In this document: in pieces, positions 8,604-17,225 of the stretch
Position numbering within the stretch: the stretch's first letter is position 1
Layout of the letters: every line of letters begins with the position of its first letter
Origin: Paenibacillus athensensis
GTDB taxonomy: Bacteria > Bacillota > Bacilli > Paenibacillales > NBRC-103111
Direction: 5' to 3'
DNA length: 64,000 nucleotides
Assembly: GCF_004514475.2 (NCBI RefSeq)
Contig: NZ_MYFO02000016.1
Span: forward strand, 1 to 64,000
Made by a program: the position numbers and the translations under genes
Notes under the pieces: generated by a model
Databases searched by the model: none
Seen by the model: the letters and a program-made list of their open reading frames with translations, nothing else
Told to the model about the DNA's origin: nothing

Positions 8604-10244
8604 CTACAGTCCTCCCTTCAGCTCCCAGTCCATCCCGAACGGAGGCAGCGCCAGCTCGGCCGCCGCCGGCTTTTTCAAAAAAGCCCGCTTGCGGTAATAC
8701 AACGGTGAAACCGCCTGCTCCTCCATCAAAAGCCGCTCCGCCTCAGCAAGCTGCTCCGCCCGCCGCGCTAGGCTCAGCTCCCGTCCCGCTGCAGCCAGCA
8801 GCGCGTCATAACGCGGATTGCTGAAGTCCCCCTCATTGAATTGCCCCCCGCTCGTCCACAAATCGAGAAACGACTGCGGATCGTTATAATCGGCCCCCCA
8901 CAACGCCAAAGCGATCTGAAAATCGTGCCGGACGCAGCGCTCGATCCGCAGCGCATGCGGCAGCGGAGCGGCTTCCGCTTCATAACCAAGATGCTGCTTC
9001 CATTGGGCTAAAATAAATTCCAGCGACTTCTTCGCGCTTTCGGAATCGTCAGCGATCACAGTTAGCCTCGGAAGCCCGGCTAACCCCAGCTCGCGCAGCC
9101 CCTCGGCCAGCAGCAGCCGCGCTGCCGCCGGATCAAACGGCGGCTGGGTATCGCCTGCGGTCCGGCGGAACTCGCCGCCAGCGCCGTCCAGCGTGCCGAC
9201 AGGCACAAGCCCGGCCGCCGGAGCCGCGCTCCCGGCAAGCGCCGTTTGCGTCAGCGCAGCGCGGTCAATCGCCATGCCGAGCGCCCGGCGAATCTTCGCG
9301 CTGCTCAGCGCCGGAACCCGCTGCGTCTGATACAGCAGGTAACCCGTCGTCAGCTCCTGTTTGACCGCGCGGTCCGGCTTGCCGGCGTACAACTGCAACT
9401 GGTCGCCGTTCACCTCGGTCAAATCGGCATGACCCGTTTCGTACAAATTGAGCGCCGTATGAATATCTTTGACGATGTGCAGCGTCGCCCGCGGAATATG
9501 CACGCTCGCTGCGTCCCAATAACGCGGATTTTTCACCAGCGCCAGCGACTGCCCATGCTTCCATTCAGCCAGCGTATACGGCCCGGCGCCGAGCACCGCT
9601 CTCGCCTCCGCCCCATACATCGCACCCTCGCGTTCAACCACATCCCTGCGCTGCGGAAAAAACACCGGAAACGCCAGCAGCTGCGTAAAAAACGGCACCG
9701 GCCGCTCCAGCCGGATTTCCAGCCGCCGTTCATCCAACGCGCGCGCTCCAAGCTGTTCCTGCGCCGCCCGCACGGCTGCCGGCGAACCCGCTTCCGTCAC
9801 CGCCCGGCCTCCGGCAATCCAGCCGACCATAAAGCTGTAGGGCGCGCGCGTCGCCGGATCAAGGGTCCGCCGGAACGCATAGACGAAATCGTCCGCTGTT
9901 ACCGGACGACCGTCAGCCCATACCGCATGGGGCCTGATCGACATCGTGTAGACCAGCCCGTCAGCCGACACCTGCGGCAGCGCCTCGGCCAGCCCCGGCA
10001 CAACCTGGCCGTCGCGGCGGGTACGGTACAACCCTTCATGAAACGCATTGATCAGCGTGAACGCCGCATTTGAAGTCGTTTTCGAACTGTCGAGAATCGG
10101 CGGCTCGCCGGACAGATTGATGCGGATATCGGGCGCCCGGGCTGCAGCAGCAAGCATCGTTTCCTGCGGCGCAGAGCAGCCAGCCAAGCCGCCCGCCCCC
10201 AGCAATGAAGCAATGCAAGCCGCGAGTGCTTTGATTTTGTTCAT
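8604..10244 (-). CDS. oppA: oligopeptide-binding lipoprotein OppA (solute-binding family 5)
   Basis: Extracytoplasmic peptide receptor of the importer. A lipoprotein signal (MNKIKALAACIASLLGAGGLAGC, lipobox LAGC) puts the lipidated cysteine at residue 23. The mature part carries the family-5 signature region WADGRPVTADDFVYAFRRTLDP, then SSAKIRRALGMAIDR and a C-terminal LWGADYNDPQSFLDLW typical of OppA/MppA. The ATG at 10244 with GGAGG nine bases before is used; the longer frame to 10316 would include a terminator-like hairpin. First gene of the operon. The 546-residue length fits the family. Confidence 0.93.
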   Translation of the reverse strand: MNKIKALAACIASLLGAGGLAGCSAPQETMLAAAARAPDIRINLSGEPPILDSSKTTSNAAFTLINAFHEGLYRTRRDGQVVPGLAEALPQVSADGLVYTMSIRPHAVWADGRPVTADDFVYAFRRTLDPATRAPYSFMVGWIAGGRAVTEAGSPAAVRAAQEQLGARALDERRLEIRLERPVPFFTQLLAFPVFFPQRRDVVEREGAMYGAEARAVLGAGPYTLAEWKHGQSLALVKNPRYWDAASVHIPRATLHIVKDIHTALNLYETGHADLTEVNGDQLQLYAGKPDRAVKQELTTGYLLYQTQRVPALSSAKIRRALGMAIDRAALTQTALAGSAAPAAGLVPVGTLDGAGGEFRRTAGDTQPPFDPAAARLLLAEGLRELGLAGLPRLTVIADDSESAKKSLEFILAQWKQHLGYEAEAAPLPHALRIERCVRHDFQIALALWGADYNDPQSFLDLWTSGGQFNEGDFSNPRYDALLAAAGRELSLARRAEQLAEAERLLMEEQAVSPLYYRKRAFLKKPAAAELALPPFGMDWELKGGL

Positions 10245-10269
10245 AACGCCGCCCCTCCCTCCAGAAAAC

Positions 10270-10316
10270 AAAAAAAAGAATTTATGCCCGCCAGCGATTT
10301 GCGCTTCGTCGGACAT
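10270..10316 (-). terminator. terminator-like hairpin directly upstream of oppA
   Basis: On the minus strand ATGTCCG pairs with CGGGCAT (7 bp), a small internal loop and AGCG/CGCT follow, then AAATTC and eight T. It ends about 25 bases before the oppA ATG, leaving no room for another promoter. It may end the panE-ComFB transcript or act as an attenuator for opp. Confidence 0.6.
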
Positions 10317-10365
10317 CCATTCTTTCTTTCAAGTTTATTGGTTATTGTTTACACTTGCCCGGTAA

Positions 10366-10647
10366 TTATTCGGACGGCTGCTGGAATTCACTTTTGCGGC
10401 TGTAGTTGAGCACCTTCTCGGCGGCCAGCGACAGCTCGCGGTACACCTCCGGCTTCATCTGCTGCGCTTGCGCCTTGATGAACATTTCGCCCTGCAGCGA
10501 CGACACATACTTGGGCGGCAAGCTGTTCAGCGCGATCGCCATGATGTCGTCTTGCGTCTTGACATCGCAGCCCTTCAGCGATTCCTGCGCGCCCATCATT
10601 TCATCCAGACATTGCTTAACGATTTCTTCCATTAAATTGCGAACCAT
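10366..10647 (-). CDS. ComFB-family protein
   Basis: 93 residues, soluble, predicted all-helical. The pattern VRNLMEEIVKQCLDEMM, a single Cys (GCDVKTQDDIMAIALNSLPPKYV) and AQAQQMKPEVYRELSLAAEKVL fits the late-competence ComFB family. In Bacillus, comFB is an operon partner of the DNA-uptake helicase gene comFA with no essential role shown. Distant ComFB-like proteins in cyanobacteria bind c-di-GMP (established for that group). Here it stands alone after DUF3397, with no comF neighbours. AAGGGG lies ~10 bases before ATG 10647. Confidence 0.75.
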   Translation of the reverse strand: MVRNLMEEIVKQCLDEMMGAQESLKGCDVKTQDDIMAIALNSLPPKYVSSLQGEMFIKAQAQQMKPEVYRELSLAAEKVLNYSRKSEFQQPSE

Positions 10648-10714
10648 ACGGAACCGACCCCTTCGGCAAAATTTCAGAATCCATTTATGACCATTATCGG
10701 CTTTCGGCCTAAGT

Positions 10715-11113
10715 TTATGTAGAGAAAAGGAAGTTTTTTCCTATATTCAAAAAAAACAAAATCACATAGCAGCAGGTCAGCGCCATAAAGCCGAGCCGCC
10801 ACACAATTCGTGTGACTTTCAGCAGGTCGGTACGGCCTTTTTCATGCGTTTGCAGCCCGCCGATCAAGCCAAAAGCAATCAGCAGCAGCAGCGCAATCAG
10901 CCAAAAACCAAAGGTCGATTGAAACAGCTTGTTCCACATGATCGACACCGAGCCGATCAGAAACAGCATCGTGATGTCCATCGACAGACGCGTGGTCATT
11001 TTTTTATCCTTTACAAAGACGTAGGCCACCAGCCAAACCGCCACAAACGTCAGCAGCGGAAAGATCGCCAACACCGCATACATCGTAGACAAAACGTTCA
11101 TTATCGCAGACAT
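10715..11113 (-). CDS. DUF3397 membrane protein
   Basis: 132-residue integral membrane protein with four predicted helices (about 10-30, 47-60, 68-85, 106-125). The family is of unknown function but conserved beside panE and bshC in Bacillus. The ribosome binding site (AGAGGTGA) overlaps the panE stop codon and the gap to panE is only four bases, so it is translated from the same mRNA. Confidence 0.75.
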   Translation of the reverse strand: MSAIMNVLSTMYAVLAIFPLLTFVAVWLVAYVFVKDKKMTTRLSMDITMLFLIGSVSIMWNKLFQSTFGFWLIALLLLIAFGLIGGLQTHEKGRTDLLKVTRIVWRLGFMALTCCYVILFFLNIGKNFLFST

Positions 11114-11117
11114 CGAC

Positions 11118-12071
11118 TCACCTCTTTGGCTCCAGCGCTTTTACGAAACGATAGACGGTCTGATGCTCGGGCAGCGTCAAGCCGTGCTTTTCAGCGATGC
11201 GCAGCAGACTGCCGTTCATGGTATCGATTTCCGTCGGCCGACCCATCTGGACATCCCGCAGCATGGAGGAATGGTTATCCGCCGTGGCCGTGCATACATC
11301 AAGCACGGTTTGCCACAAATCGTCCGGCAAGCGGACGCCCTGCAGCGCAGCGACCCGCTTGCCTTCCTCCAGCAGCGCCTCCATCATGCCCAGCGCCCAG
11401 CGAGAATGCAGCAGCCCGCCATTATTCACCTGCAGCATCGCCGTTAACGGATTAATAACGGCATTGATCAGCAGCTTGGTCCATATACGGATATCCATGT
11501 CATTCGACAAATTCGCGGAAAATCCTGCCTGCCGCAGCATGCCCAGCAACAATTTTTGCCGTTCTATTCGCCCATTTCCCTGCTCCGCTTCGCTTCCGTC
11601 ATGCAACGCGCTCTCGATATACGTCATACCGCGCCCGGTATGCGTAACGCCCGTTGCGCTTTCCCGCCGCGCCGCTTCCGTCGTCACAGCCAGCGTCACG
11701 CGATCCGCCCCGAGCGCCGAGCGCAGCTTATCTTCATGGCCGATACCGTTCTGCAAGCCGACGACCAGCGTATTCGCGGCCAGCCGCAGCGCCAGCTCGA
11801 CGAGCAGTTCCTCCGTCAAGGCGGGCTGCTTGAGCGTCAGCAGCAGCACGTCGGGCGCTTGAGCCAGCGGCCGCTGCGGCCAGGCCGAGATAACCGCAGG
11901 CCGGACGATTTGCCGCGACCCGTCGGGCTCCATCAGACGAATGCCTTGAAATTGCAGCAGCTCGGCCTGATTTACCGTGCGCGTCACCAATTCGACCGCA
12001 GCTCCCGACGCCGCCAACCGCGCAGCAAACAGCAAGCCCAAAGAGCCTGCTCCCATCACCGCAATCCGCAT
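11118..12071 (-). CDS. panE: 2-dehydropantoate 2-reductase
   Basis: NADPH-dependent ketopantoate reductase of pantothenate/CoA synthesis. The 317-residue protein begins MRIAVMGAGSLGLLFA (Rossmann GxGxxG), has the catalytic-lysine segment of the C-terminal domain (IWTKLLINAVINPLTAML) and ends with the substrate-binding EIDTMNGSLLRIAEKHGL that defines the family. The start is ATG 12071 with AGGAGGG five bases upstream; the frame to 12089 lacks a site. Bacterial genomes often hold several PanE-like proteins, so the physiological substrate is not proven. Confidence 0.88.
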   Translation of the reverse strand: MRIAVMGAGSLGLLFAARLAASGAAVELVTRTVNQAELLQFQGIRLMEPDGSRQIVRPAVISAWPQRPLAQAPDVLLLTLKQPALTEELLVELALRLAANTLVVGLQNGIGHEDKLRSALGADRVTLAVTTEAARRESATGVTHTGRGMTYIESALHDGSEAEQGNGRIERQKLLLGMLRQAGFSANLSNDMDIRIWTKLLINAVINPLTAMLQVNNGGLLHSRWALGMMEALLEEGKRVAALQGVRLPDDLWQTVLDVCTATADNHSSMLRDVQMGRPTEIDTMNGSLLRIAEKHGLTLPEHQTVYRFVKALEPKR

Positions 12072-12136
12072 CTGAACCCTCCTCCACACTTTAGAACGAG
12101 CGCCTGCGTCTCATGCGCTGTCGTCTATTTGCTTAC

Positions 12137-12167
12137 ATTATAGCACTCCGTCCGGCGATTCAGGCAA
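12137..12167 (-). promoter_or_regulatory. probable promoter of panE-DUF3397-ComFB
   Basis: A perfect TATAAT with TTGCCT 19 bases upstream, 66 bases before the panE ATG. The spacer is longer than optimal. Confidence 0.45.
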
Positions 12168-12266
12168 ATATCAGGCAACGCCAAATAGCCCGCGGCACCG
12201 CTTCCGCGGTTCCACGAGCTGTAAGTTTCTCTGCGGCGTTCAAGCCGGGCGCCTCAGTTTGCAGCG

Positions 12267-12917
12267 CTAATCCATTCGTTCCAGATTGCCGTTAGCGTCC
12301 ATTTTAAAGCGCTTGCCTTCCTCTTCCTCTTCCACGAGAAACGCCAGCTTGCGCGCCCGATCCATAATCTGGATCAACGCCTTGTAATCGTCGTTCACGA
12401 CGCGATAGTCGGTTTCCACCTCACTGACCTGATGGCTCAGCTTGTGATTTTCCCGTGCCAGTCTATCGATTTCCTCGTCTTTTTCCTGCAAATCCTTTTC
12501 CATTGTTTTCATATGCCGACACATATCCTGATAGGTATTGCGCCAATGCCGCAAAAAGCGGATCACAGCGTCAATGGACAGCGTTTCCTCGCTAAGCGGC
12601 TCGGCTTTGCCGCCTGCGGTTGGCTCTGACGGGTCCAGCGTAGCAATGGCCGAAGCGGATATGGTGACGCTTGCGTGTTTTTTTAAATGAGAGCGTTTTT
12701 GGCGTTGCGCTTTGGCGATTTGAATCGCCGCTTCGTATTTTTTGCGGACAAAGCTGTTCCAGCGGAACCCGCAAGCGGCCGCAGTCCGGCCGATCCGTTC
12801 CCCGACTTCCTCAAATGCGGACAGCTGCGTGCTGCCCTCGCGAATATGGCGCAGCGTCACCTCCGCTAAAATCAAGTCGTCTTCATCGCTCCAAGCGTCT
12901 TGTCTGATTGCTGACAT
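12267..12917 (-). CDS. rsfA: RsfA-family sporulation transcription factor
   Basis: 216 residues. An N-terminal Myb/SANT-like DNA-binding domain (residues 1-60: AWSDEDDLILAEVTLRHIREG, then GRTAAACGFRWNSFVRKKYEAAI) and a C-terminal coiled coil (~130-190) match RsfA/YlbO, which in Bacillus subtilis adjusts sigma-F-dependent forespore genes. The start is ATG 12917 with AGGAGG ten bases before it. Located next to panE as in Bacillus, where ylbO, ylbP and panE are neighbours. The spore role is inferred from the family. Confidence 0.85.
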   Translation of the reverse strand: MSAIRQDAWSDEDDLILAEVTLRHIREGSTQLSAFEEVGERIGRTAAACGFRWNSFVRKKYEAAIQIAKAQRQKRSHLKKHASVTISASAIATLDPSEPTAGGKAEPLSEETLSIDAVIRFLRHWRNTYQDMCRHMKTMEKDLQEKDEEIDRLARENHKLSHQVSEVETDYRVVNDDYKALIQIMDRARKLAFLVEEEEEGKRFKMDANGNLERMD

Positions 12918-13238
12918 AAGGGTCAATCCTCCTAACGTAATGTACAACCTGCATCTAAAGAAAGAGAATCAATTCGCCGTAAGAGGTATCGATTGATTCG
13001 TGCCATTATTCCTATTTCTATGCCCATACTAGAGTTCATAGAATCTATTTCATACTAAATGGTATTGCCATTTTTTTTGCGGCTCATACATGAAAGACCG
13101 GACAAAAAGCCATACTAGCAAAGCAGGACGAAATGTTTTTAAATTCGTCACCGTTTGACGGTTTACACTGTCTACCCCAAAAGGTATAATGTGATTTAGT
13201 TAATGTGCAACGCGGTTAGGAGAGGGGGATGTAACGGA
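12918..13238. other. AT-rich divergent intergenic region between rsfA and the DUF2626 gene
   Basis: A 320-base gap that is clearly more AT-rich than its surroundings. It holds the DUF2626 promoter (13162-13190), a near-perfect inverted repeat (GAATCAATTCG at 12965-12975 and CGATTGATTC at 12989-12998), and three copies of ATACTA at about 13027, 13051 and 13113. The repeats could be regulator sites for rsfA; no binding protein is identified. Confidence 0.5.
13162..13190 (+). promoter_or_regulatory. sigma-A promoter of the DUF2626 gene
   Basis: TTTACA, 17 bases, TATAAT: near-consensus, ~49 bases upstream of the ATG. Confidence 0.87.
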
Positions 13239-13469
13239 ATGGATCGCATGTTTCGGGTACTTGGATTTTGGACACTGGTCATCGCGCTGATGAGCTTAGC
13301 CGGCGATATGGTTCCGATGTCGCTGATTTTCTTTTTCCAAACAGCCGTATTCGTGATTCTGGGCTATATGCGCCTGTCAGAACGCACTTACATACTGTTG
13401 TTCTGGGGATATATGATACTGTCCTTTACCGGCTTCACGTACTGGTCATTTTTCAAAATGTCCATCTAA
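13239..13469 (+). CDS. DUF2626 (YqgY-like) small membrane protein
   Basis: 76 residues starting MDRMFRVLGFWTLVIALM. It has two or three hydrophobic helices and the family pattern GDM...SLIFFFQTAVFVILGYMRLSER, close to Bacillus YqgY. Function unknown; membrane location is clear from the sequence. The ATG at 13239 is preferred over the earlier ATG at 13203, because homologues begin MDRMxRVLGFW and a purine-rich GGAGAGG lies upstream. Single-gene transcript between its own promoter and terminator. Confidence 0.85.
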   Translation: MDRMFRVLGFWTLVIALMSLAGDMVPMSLIFFFQTAVFVILGYMRLSERTYILLFWGYMILSFTGFTYWSFFKMSI

Positions 13470-13485
13470 TCGTGTCGGCCCAATC

Positions 13486-13540
13486 AAAAAGGCTGTGCCC
13501 TGCCGCGGGAGATGCTCCTGCAAGGGACAGCCTTTTTTTC
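13486..13540 (+). terminator. intrinsic terminator after the DUF2626 gene
   Basis: AAAAAGGCTGTGCCC and GGGACAGCCTTTTTTT arms around a ~26-base loop. The A and T tracts on both sides mean it could work in both directions. Confidence 0.85.
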
Positions 13541-13739
13541 TATGTTTCGGGGCAAAAAAGATCGGCCGCTCCGCGTCTGGAGAGAGCACGCTCGGGGGTG
13601 GAGCCGGTGCTGCGGAGCCGGGACAGTCCATTAGGGCAGCAGATGTTCCATCCGCAGCCCAAGCAGGCGCAAACAAACTCGCCGGGGCTTTGGATGAAGC
13701 TTATCCCGACCGCGCCGCGGGCAACACCTGCCCCTTGTC

Positions 13740-14939
13740 CTAGCGAACAGCCTCTTCTTCCGCAGATGCAGGATGCTTGTACGCCGTCATCACCTTGAAC
13801 AGCTCACTCATCTGGTCGCTGAGCAGCAGCTGACGGATCGCCCGGTTGCGCCGCGCTTTCTCGCTGAACGGGTTCGGGTCGTGGGCGTCCTGCAGCTTGC
13901 CCAGAATACCCAGCTCGACCAGAAACTCACGTTGCGTCTGCAAGCGCGTCGGCGAGAAGCCGGCATCCGCCGCAGCGGCCAGACACACGCTGAAATTGAC
14001 GTGAGCGGTCACATCCTGCTCGCCGGCGTACACCAGCGCATCGGCGCTGGCCTGATGACGGCGGTAGCACATCAGCGTGCCAAGCTGCCGATGGGCAGCG
14101 TACAGCTCGGCGCTTACATCGCCGTAGTCGATGACGATAAGCTGCCCGCTGCGGATGCGCCGGCCAACCCGGCGCACCCACTCTGCGGCGGCGAGATTGA
14201 ACTCCGCCTGCTGCCCTTCGCGCCAGGCAACGCCAAGCGCGTCGGCGTGCGCGAGCAGCGCCGGATCGTCGGCGGGCCGCCACAGCTCGCCGAACGCCTT
14301 GCGCCGCTCGTCCCAGACGACGGCGCATTCCTCCCAGCGCTGCTCGCGCCAGCGCATCCGGTGGACGGGAAACGCGTCCACCAGCTCATTGGCGATGACG
14401 ATGAGATGGTCTTCGGGCGGCTCCTCCGCCCAGACCTCGCCATCGGCAAAGCGGATCAACGCTGCGTGCTCATGCAGCGTTTCGGCCTGCAAGCGGCGGT
14501 GGTAGCCGCTTGATTCAATCAGCATATACGTCGTATGCGCGTATACGTCAGGATGGGCTCGACGCAGTTCGTCGAGCAGGTGCAGGGCGAGGCGGCCCGT
14601 GCCCCCGCCCCATTCGACCAGACGCAGCGGAGCTGGCGCTGCGTCTGGTCCGTGCGCTGCGGCGTCACGCTCGCCCGCGCTCGCCGCGTCACGCCCGCCC
14701 GCGCCATACGCCGCCACATGCGCGGCGAGCAGCTCGCCCATCAGCGTGCCGATCGACGCGCTCGTATAGAAATCGCCGTCGCGGCCGATTTTGACCCGCT
14801 CCTCGCGGTAATAGCCGTGCGGCTCGTGATATAACGCCAGCTCCATATAATCGCGGAACGTGATCGCTCCGTCGGGGCTGGCCGCCATGCGCTCGCGGAT
14901 CGCGGCGACAACGGCCGGATGGCCTGCCGATTCGCTCAT
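13740..14939 (-). CDS. class I SAM-dependent methyltransferase, MidA/NDUFAF7 (DUF185) family
   Basis: 399 residues. The family pattern is clear: ITFRDYMELALYHEPHGYY, DFYTSASIGTLMGELLA, the SAM-binding glycine motif EWGGGTGRLALHLL (~115), IANELVDAFPVHR and IDYGD. The mitochondrial homologue methylates an arginine of complex I; bacterial targets are mostly unknown. An Ala/Gly/Asp-rich insertion of ~20 residues (about 90-110) precedes the SAM motif. AAGGAGG lies eight bases before ATG 14939; the frame to 14966 has no better site. Transcribed alone, divergent from the lipoprotein gene. Confidence 0.85.
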   Translation of the reverse strand: MSESAGHPAVVAAIRERMAASPDGAITFRDYMELALYHEPHGYYREERVKIGRDGDFYTSASIGTLMGELLAAHVAAYGAGGRDAASAGERDAAAHGPDAAPAPLRLVEWGGGTGRLALHLLDELRRAHPDVYAHTTYMLIESSGYHRRLQAETLHEHAALIRFADGEVWAEEPPEDHLIVIANELVDAFPVHRMRWREQRWEECAVVWDERRKAFGELWRPADDPALLAHADALGVAWREGQQAEFNLAAAEWVRRVGRRIRSGQLIVIDYGDVSAELYAAHRQLGTLMCYRRHQASADALVYAGEQDVTAHVNFSVCLAAAADAGFSPTRLQTQREFLVELGILGKLQDAHDPNPFSEKARRNRAIRQLLLSDQMSELFKVMTAYKHPASAEEEAVR

Positions 14940-15008
14940 GCGGGCTTCCTCCTTTGCGGACTCCAATTTTACAACTCATTGCTTGAAGACAAACGACGGT
15001 GAAACCTT

Positions 15009-15014
15009 TATAAT
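15009..15014 (+). promoter_or_regulatory. candidate -10 box of the lipoprotein gene
   Basis: TATAAT 33 bases before the ATG at 15047; no good -35 at the right distance (TTGAAG is 20 bases upstream). Confidence 0.4.
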
Positions 15015-15046
15015 AAGAATGGTTTATGGAAGGAGCGATTACGCAC

Positions 15047-16027
15047 ATGTTGAAAAAATGGATGCCTCTGACGGCAGCCGCCGCTATCGGACTCGTTACG
15101 CTGACCGGCTGCACCGATCATACAAAGCTGAAGGATTCCGTCACCCAGGCACTCGATAAGCAGCAATCTATGAAAGCTTACACCTTCAAGGGAAGCGCCG
15201 AGCTTGGCCTCAGCGACAAGCTGTTGAACTCGCCGAACCTGCTGACCGGCGGCTTGCTGGCGATGCTGCGGGAAAGCACCATCGACTGGTCGGGCGCAGC
15301 CACGCTGGAGCCGCTGCAATACGAAAGCGATCTGACGATCACGCCAAAAGGCAGCACATCTCCCATCGCCATCCCTGTCCTCATTAAAGATAGCAAATTG
15401 TATTTCAATATGCCAGCCTTGAACAAGACAGCGGACGAATACTATATGGTGGATTTGCAGCAGATGAGCGCATCGGGCAAAAGTCCGATTACCGTCGACA
15501 GTCTGAAAAACAGCTCCGGCGTCGGCGTCGAGTTGGGACGTCTCCTGCTCACCGATCTGGACGCCAAATGGTTTAATGAAGCCAAAGAGCCATTAAAGCT
15601 GGCCGACGGCACAGCCGCTGCGCAATCGATCATCATCGATATTACCGCCAAAAACGAAGAGGCGCTCAACGCCGAGCTGAAAAACAAGCTGCCCGGACTG
15701 ATTGACACGCTCTCCACCAACGGACTGCTGCCCACCGCCAAAGCCGATCAGCTCAAGCAAGCGCCTGACGGAGCGGTCAAGCTGCACGCGCCGGGGCAAA
15801 TCAGCCTCGCGATCGACGATCAGGGCTTTATCCGCGATCAAGTGATTGACGTTGCGTTCACCACGACGCCCGCCGGAGGCCAAAGCGCCGACAATCACAT
15901 CAAGCTGCATCAGTCGTTCGGTGCCATCAACCAGACGCCGACGTTCACCAAAGAAGTACCGGGCACGATCAAAAACTTCGACGATATCCTCAAGCAGCTT
16001 GGCAAGGCGCAAGCGCCGGCCAACTGA
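15047..16027 (+). CDS. putative lipoprotein of unknown function
   Basis: 326 residues. The signal MLKKWMPLTAAAAIGLVTLTGC ends in a good lipobox (LTGC, Cys22), so it is anchored on the outer face of the membrane. The mature part begins with KLKDSVTQALDKQQSMKAYTFKG and alternates beta-type stretches with polar loops, like LolA/LppX-fold proteins common in Paenibacillaceae. I do not recognise a specific family. The ATG at 15047 is chosen because the signal peptide starts there; an earlier ATG (15026) lies within the ribosome-binding region. A strong terminator follows it. Confidence 0.75.
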   Translation: MLKKWMPLTAAAAIGLVTLTGCTDHTKLKDSVTQALDKQQSMKAYTFKGSAELGLSDKLLNSPNLLTGGLLAMLRESTIDWSGAATLEPLQYESDLTITPKGSTSPIAIPVLIKDSKLYFNMPALNKTADEYYMVDLQQMSASGKSPITVDSLKNSSGVGVELGRLLLTDLDAKWFNEAKEPLKLADGTAAAQSIIIDITAKNEEALNAELKNKLPGLIDTLSTNGLLPTAKADQLKQAPDGAVKLHAPGQISLAIDDQGFIRDQVIDVAFTTTPAGGQSADNHIKLHQSFGAINQTPTFTKEVPGTIKNFDDILKQLGKAQAPAN

Positions 16028-16033
16028 TCTGCG

Positions 16034-16057
16034 ATGCGTCCTCCACCAACGGAGGGC
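16034..16057 (+). terminator. intrinsic terminator after the lipoprotein gene
   Basis: GCGTCCTCC / GGAGGGCGC stem with a six-base loop, then seven T, starting a few bases after the stop codon. Confidence 0.85.
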
Positions 16058-16120
16058 GCATTTTTTTCTGCTTTTTTTAATAAGATTATGGTAATCTGTT
16101 CGTAGGAGGAGAACTGGCAC

Positions 16121-17203
16121 ATGAGATGGGGAATCTTGTATATCATGCTGATCGGCTTGCTGCTCGCCGTCCTGCCTCCCGCCGCTTATGCGGAAGAAGC
16201 GGACACGCCGTCCGCGGAAACCAATGCGCTTGTGCAAAAAGGGTTGACGATCTTTGAAATCGATCGCGAGGTTGCGCGTCTCAATGACAAGGATGCAGCC
16301 ATCGCCGCGCAGATCGGGCAAGCCGAGCTGGACATAACGGCGCAGGACGCCAAGGTCCAGGCCACCCGCAAGCATGCCGGAGGCGTATTGCGCGCCTATT
16401 ATATGGGCAGCCGCAGCTCGCTGTGGATGATGATGCTCTCAGCAAATTCGCTGGCAGACGCGCTGCGGCTTTTTGAATATTTGCAAATGATCGTAACGAA
16501 TGATCGGAAAGCGTTGAACGCTTATACCGAATCGTACAAGCAGCTGACAACTCTGAAATCCGGTTTGGAGGACTCGCGCGTCGCGCTGCAGATGACCAAA
16601 GTCGCCTACCTGAAGCAGCGCGAGCGGCTGGTGAGCCTGCAGGCCGAGCTGGACCGCGAGCTTGCAGAAAACAAGGAAGCGCAAGCGATCATGCAGCGGA
16701 TTCAAGCGTTAAACGATCAGTGGCAGCATCAGGGCCTGCCGCTGTTCCAGCAATATTTTAACGGCTTGTCGGTCGCTTTCATGGATCTGCCCAAGCTGCT
16801 CGCCGACGGCAGCCGCCTGGATATGAGTTCATTCAAGAATCCGGTGTTCACCTTGACCGACAGCGACTTCAACGCCTTTTTGCAGCAGACGAACCGCGAG
16901 CTGTTTCAGACGCTGCAATTTCGCTTTGCGCCCAACGAGCTGGTGGCCAGCGGCGGCAAAGACGGCCATACGCTGGAGCTGCACGGCAGCTTTGCGCTGA
17001 TTAAAGGCCCGTCGATGAATGAAGTGCGGTTTCAGGTCAACCGCATGTTGTTTGACGGTTATGAGCTGCCGGATACGACAGTGCAGGATTTGATGAGCCG
17101 CTTCCCGTTGGCGTTTCAGCCCAAGGCGTTTATTCCGGCTATAGACGTAGACACGGTGACGATGGACAATGGCAAGCTGGTCGTCAAGCTGGTTTTGCTA
17201 TAA
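16121..17203 (+). CDS. secreted coiled-coil protein of unknown function
   Basis: 360 residues with a clean Sec signal (cleavage predicted after residue 24, AYA|EE). Residues ~30-190 form long heptad-rich helices (VARLNDKDAAIAAQIGQAELDI; LVSLQAELDRELAENKEAQAIM), the layout of CwlO/PcsB-type wall-hydrolase regulators. The C-terminal ~150 residues (from NDQWQHQGLPLFQQYF) are a globular domain I cannot name, with no NlpC/P60, LytM or amidase motif. It may bind or control wall enzymes (inference). GGAGGAG precedes ATG 16121. It forms a two-gene unit with the next gene (22-base gap). Confidence 0.7.
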   Translation: MRWGILYIMLIGLLLAVLPPAAYAEEADTPSAETNALVQKGLTIFEIDREVARLNDKDAAIAAQIGQAELDITAQDAKVQATRKHAGGVLRAYYMGSRSSLWMMMLSANSLADALRLFEYLQMIVTNDRKALNAYTESYKQLTTLKSGLEDSRVALQMTKVAYLKQRERLVSLQAELDRELAENKEAQAIMQRIQALNDQWQHQGLPLFQQYFNGLSVAFMDLPKLLADGSRLDMSSFKNPVFTLTDSDFNAFLQQTNRELFQTLQFRFAPNELVASGGKDGHTLELHGSFALIKGPSMNEVRFQVNRMLFDGYELPDTTVQDLMSRFPLAFQPKAFIPAIDVDTVTMDNGKLVVKLVLL

Positions 17204-17225
17204 CGAAAAAGGAGATCAACAACGT

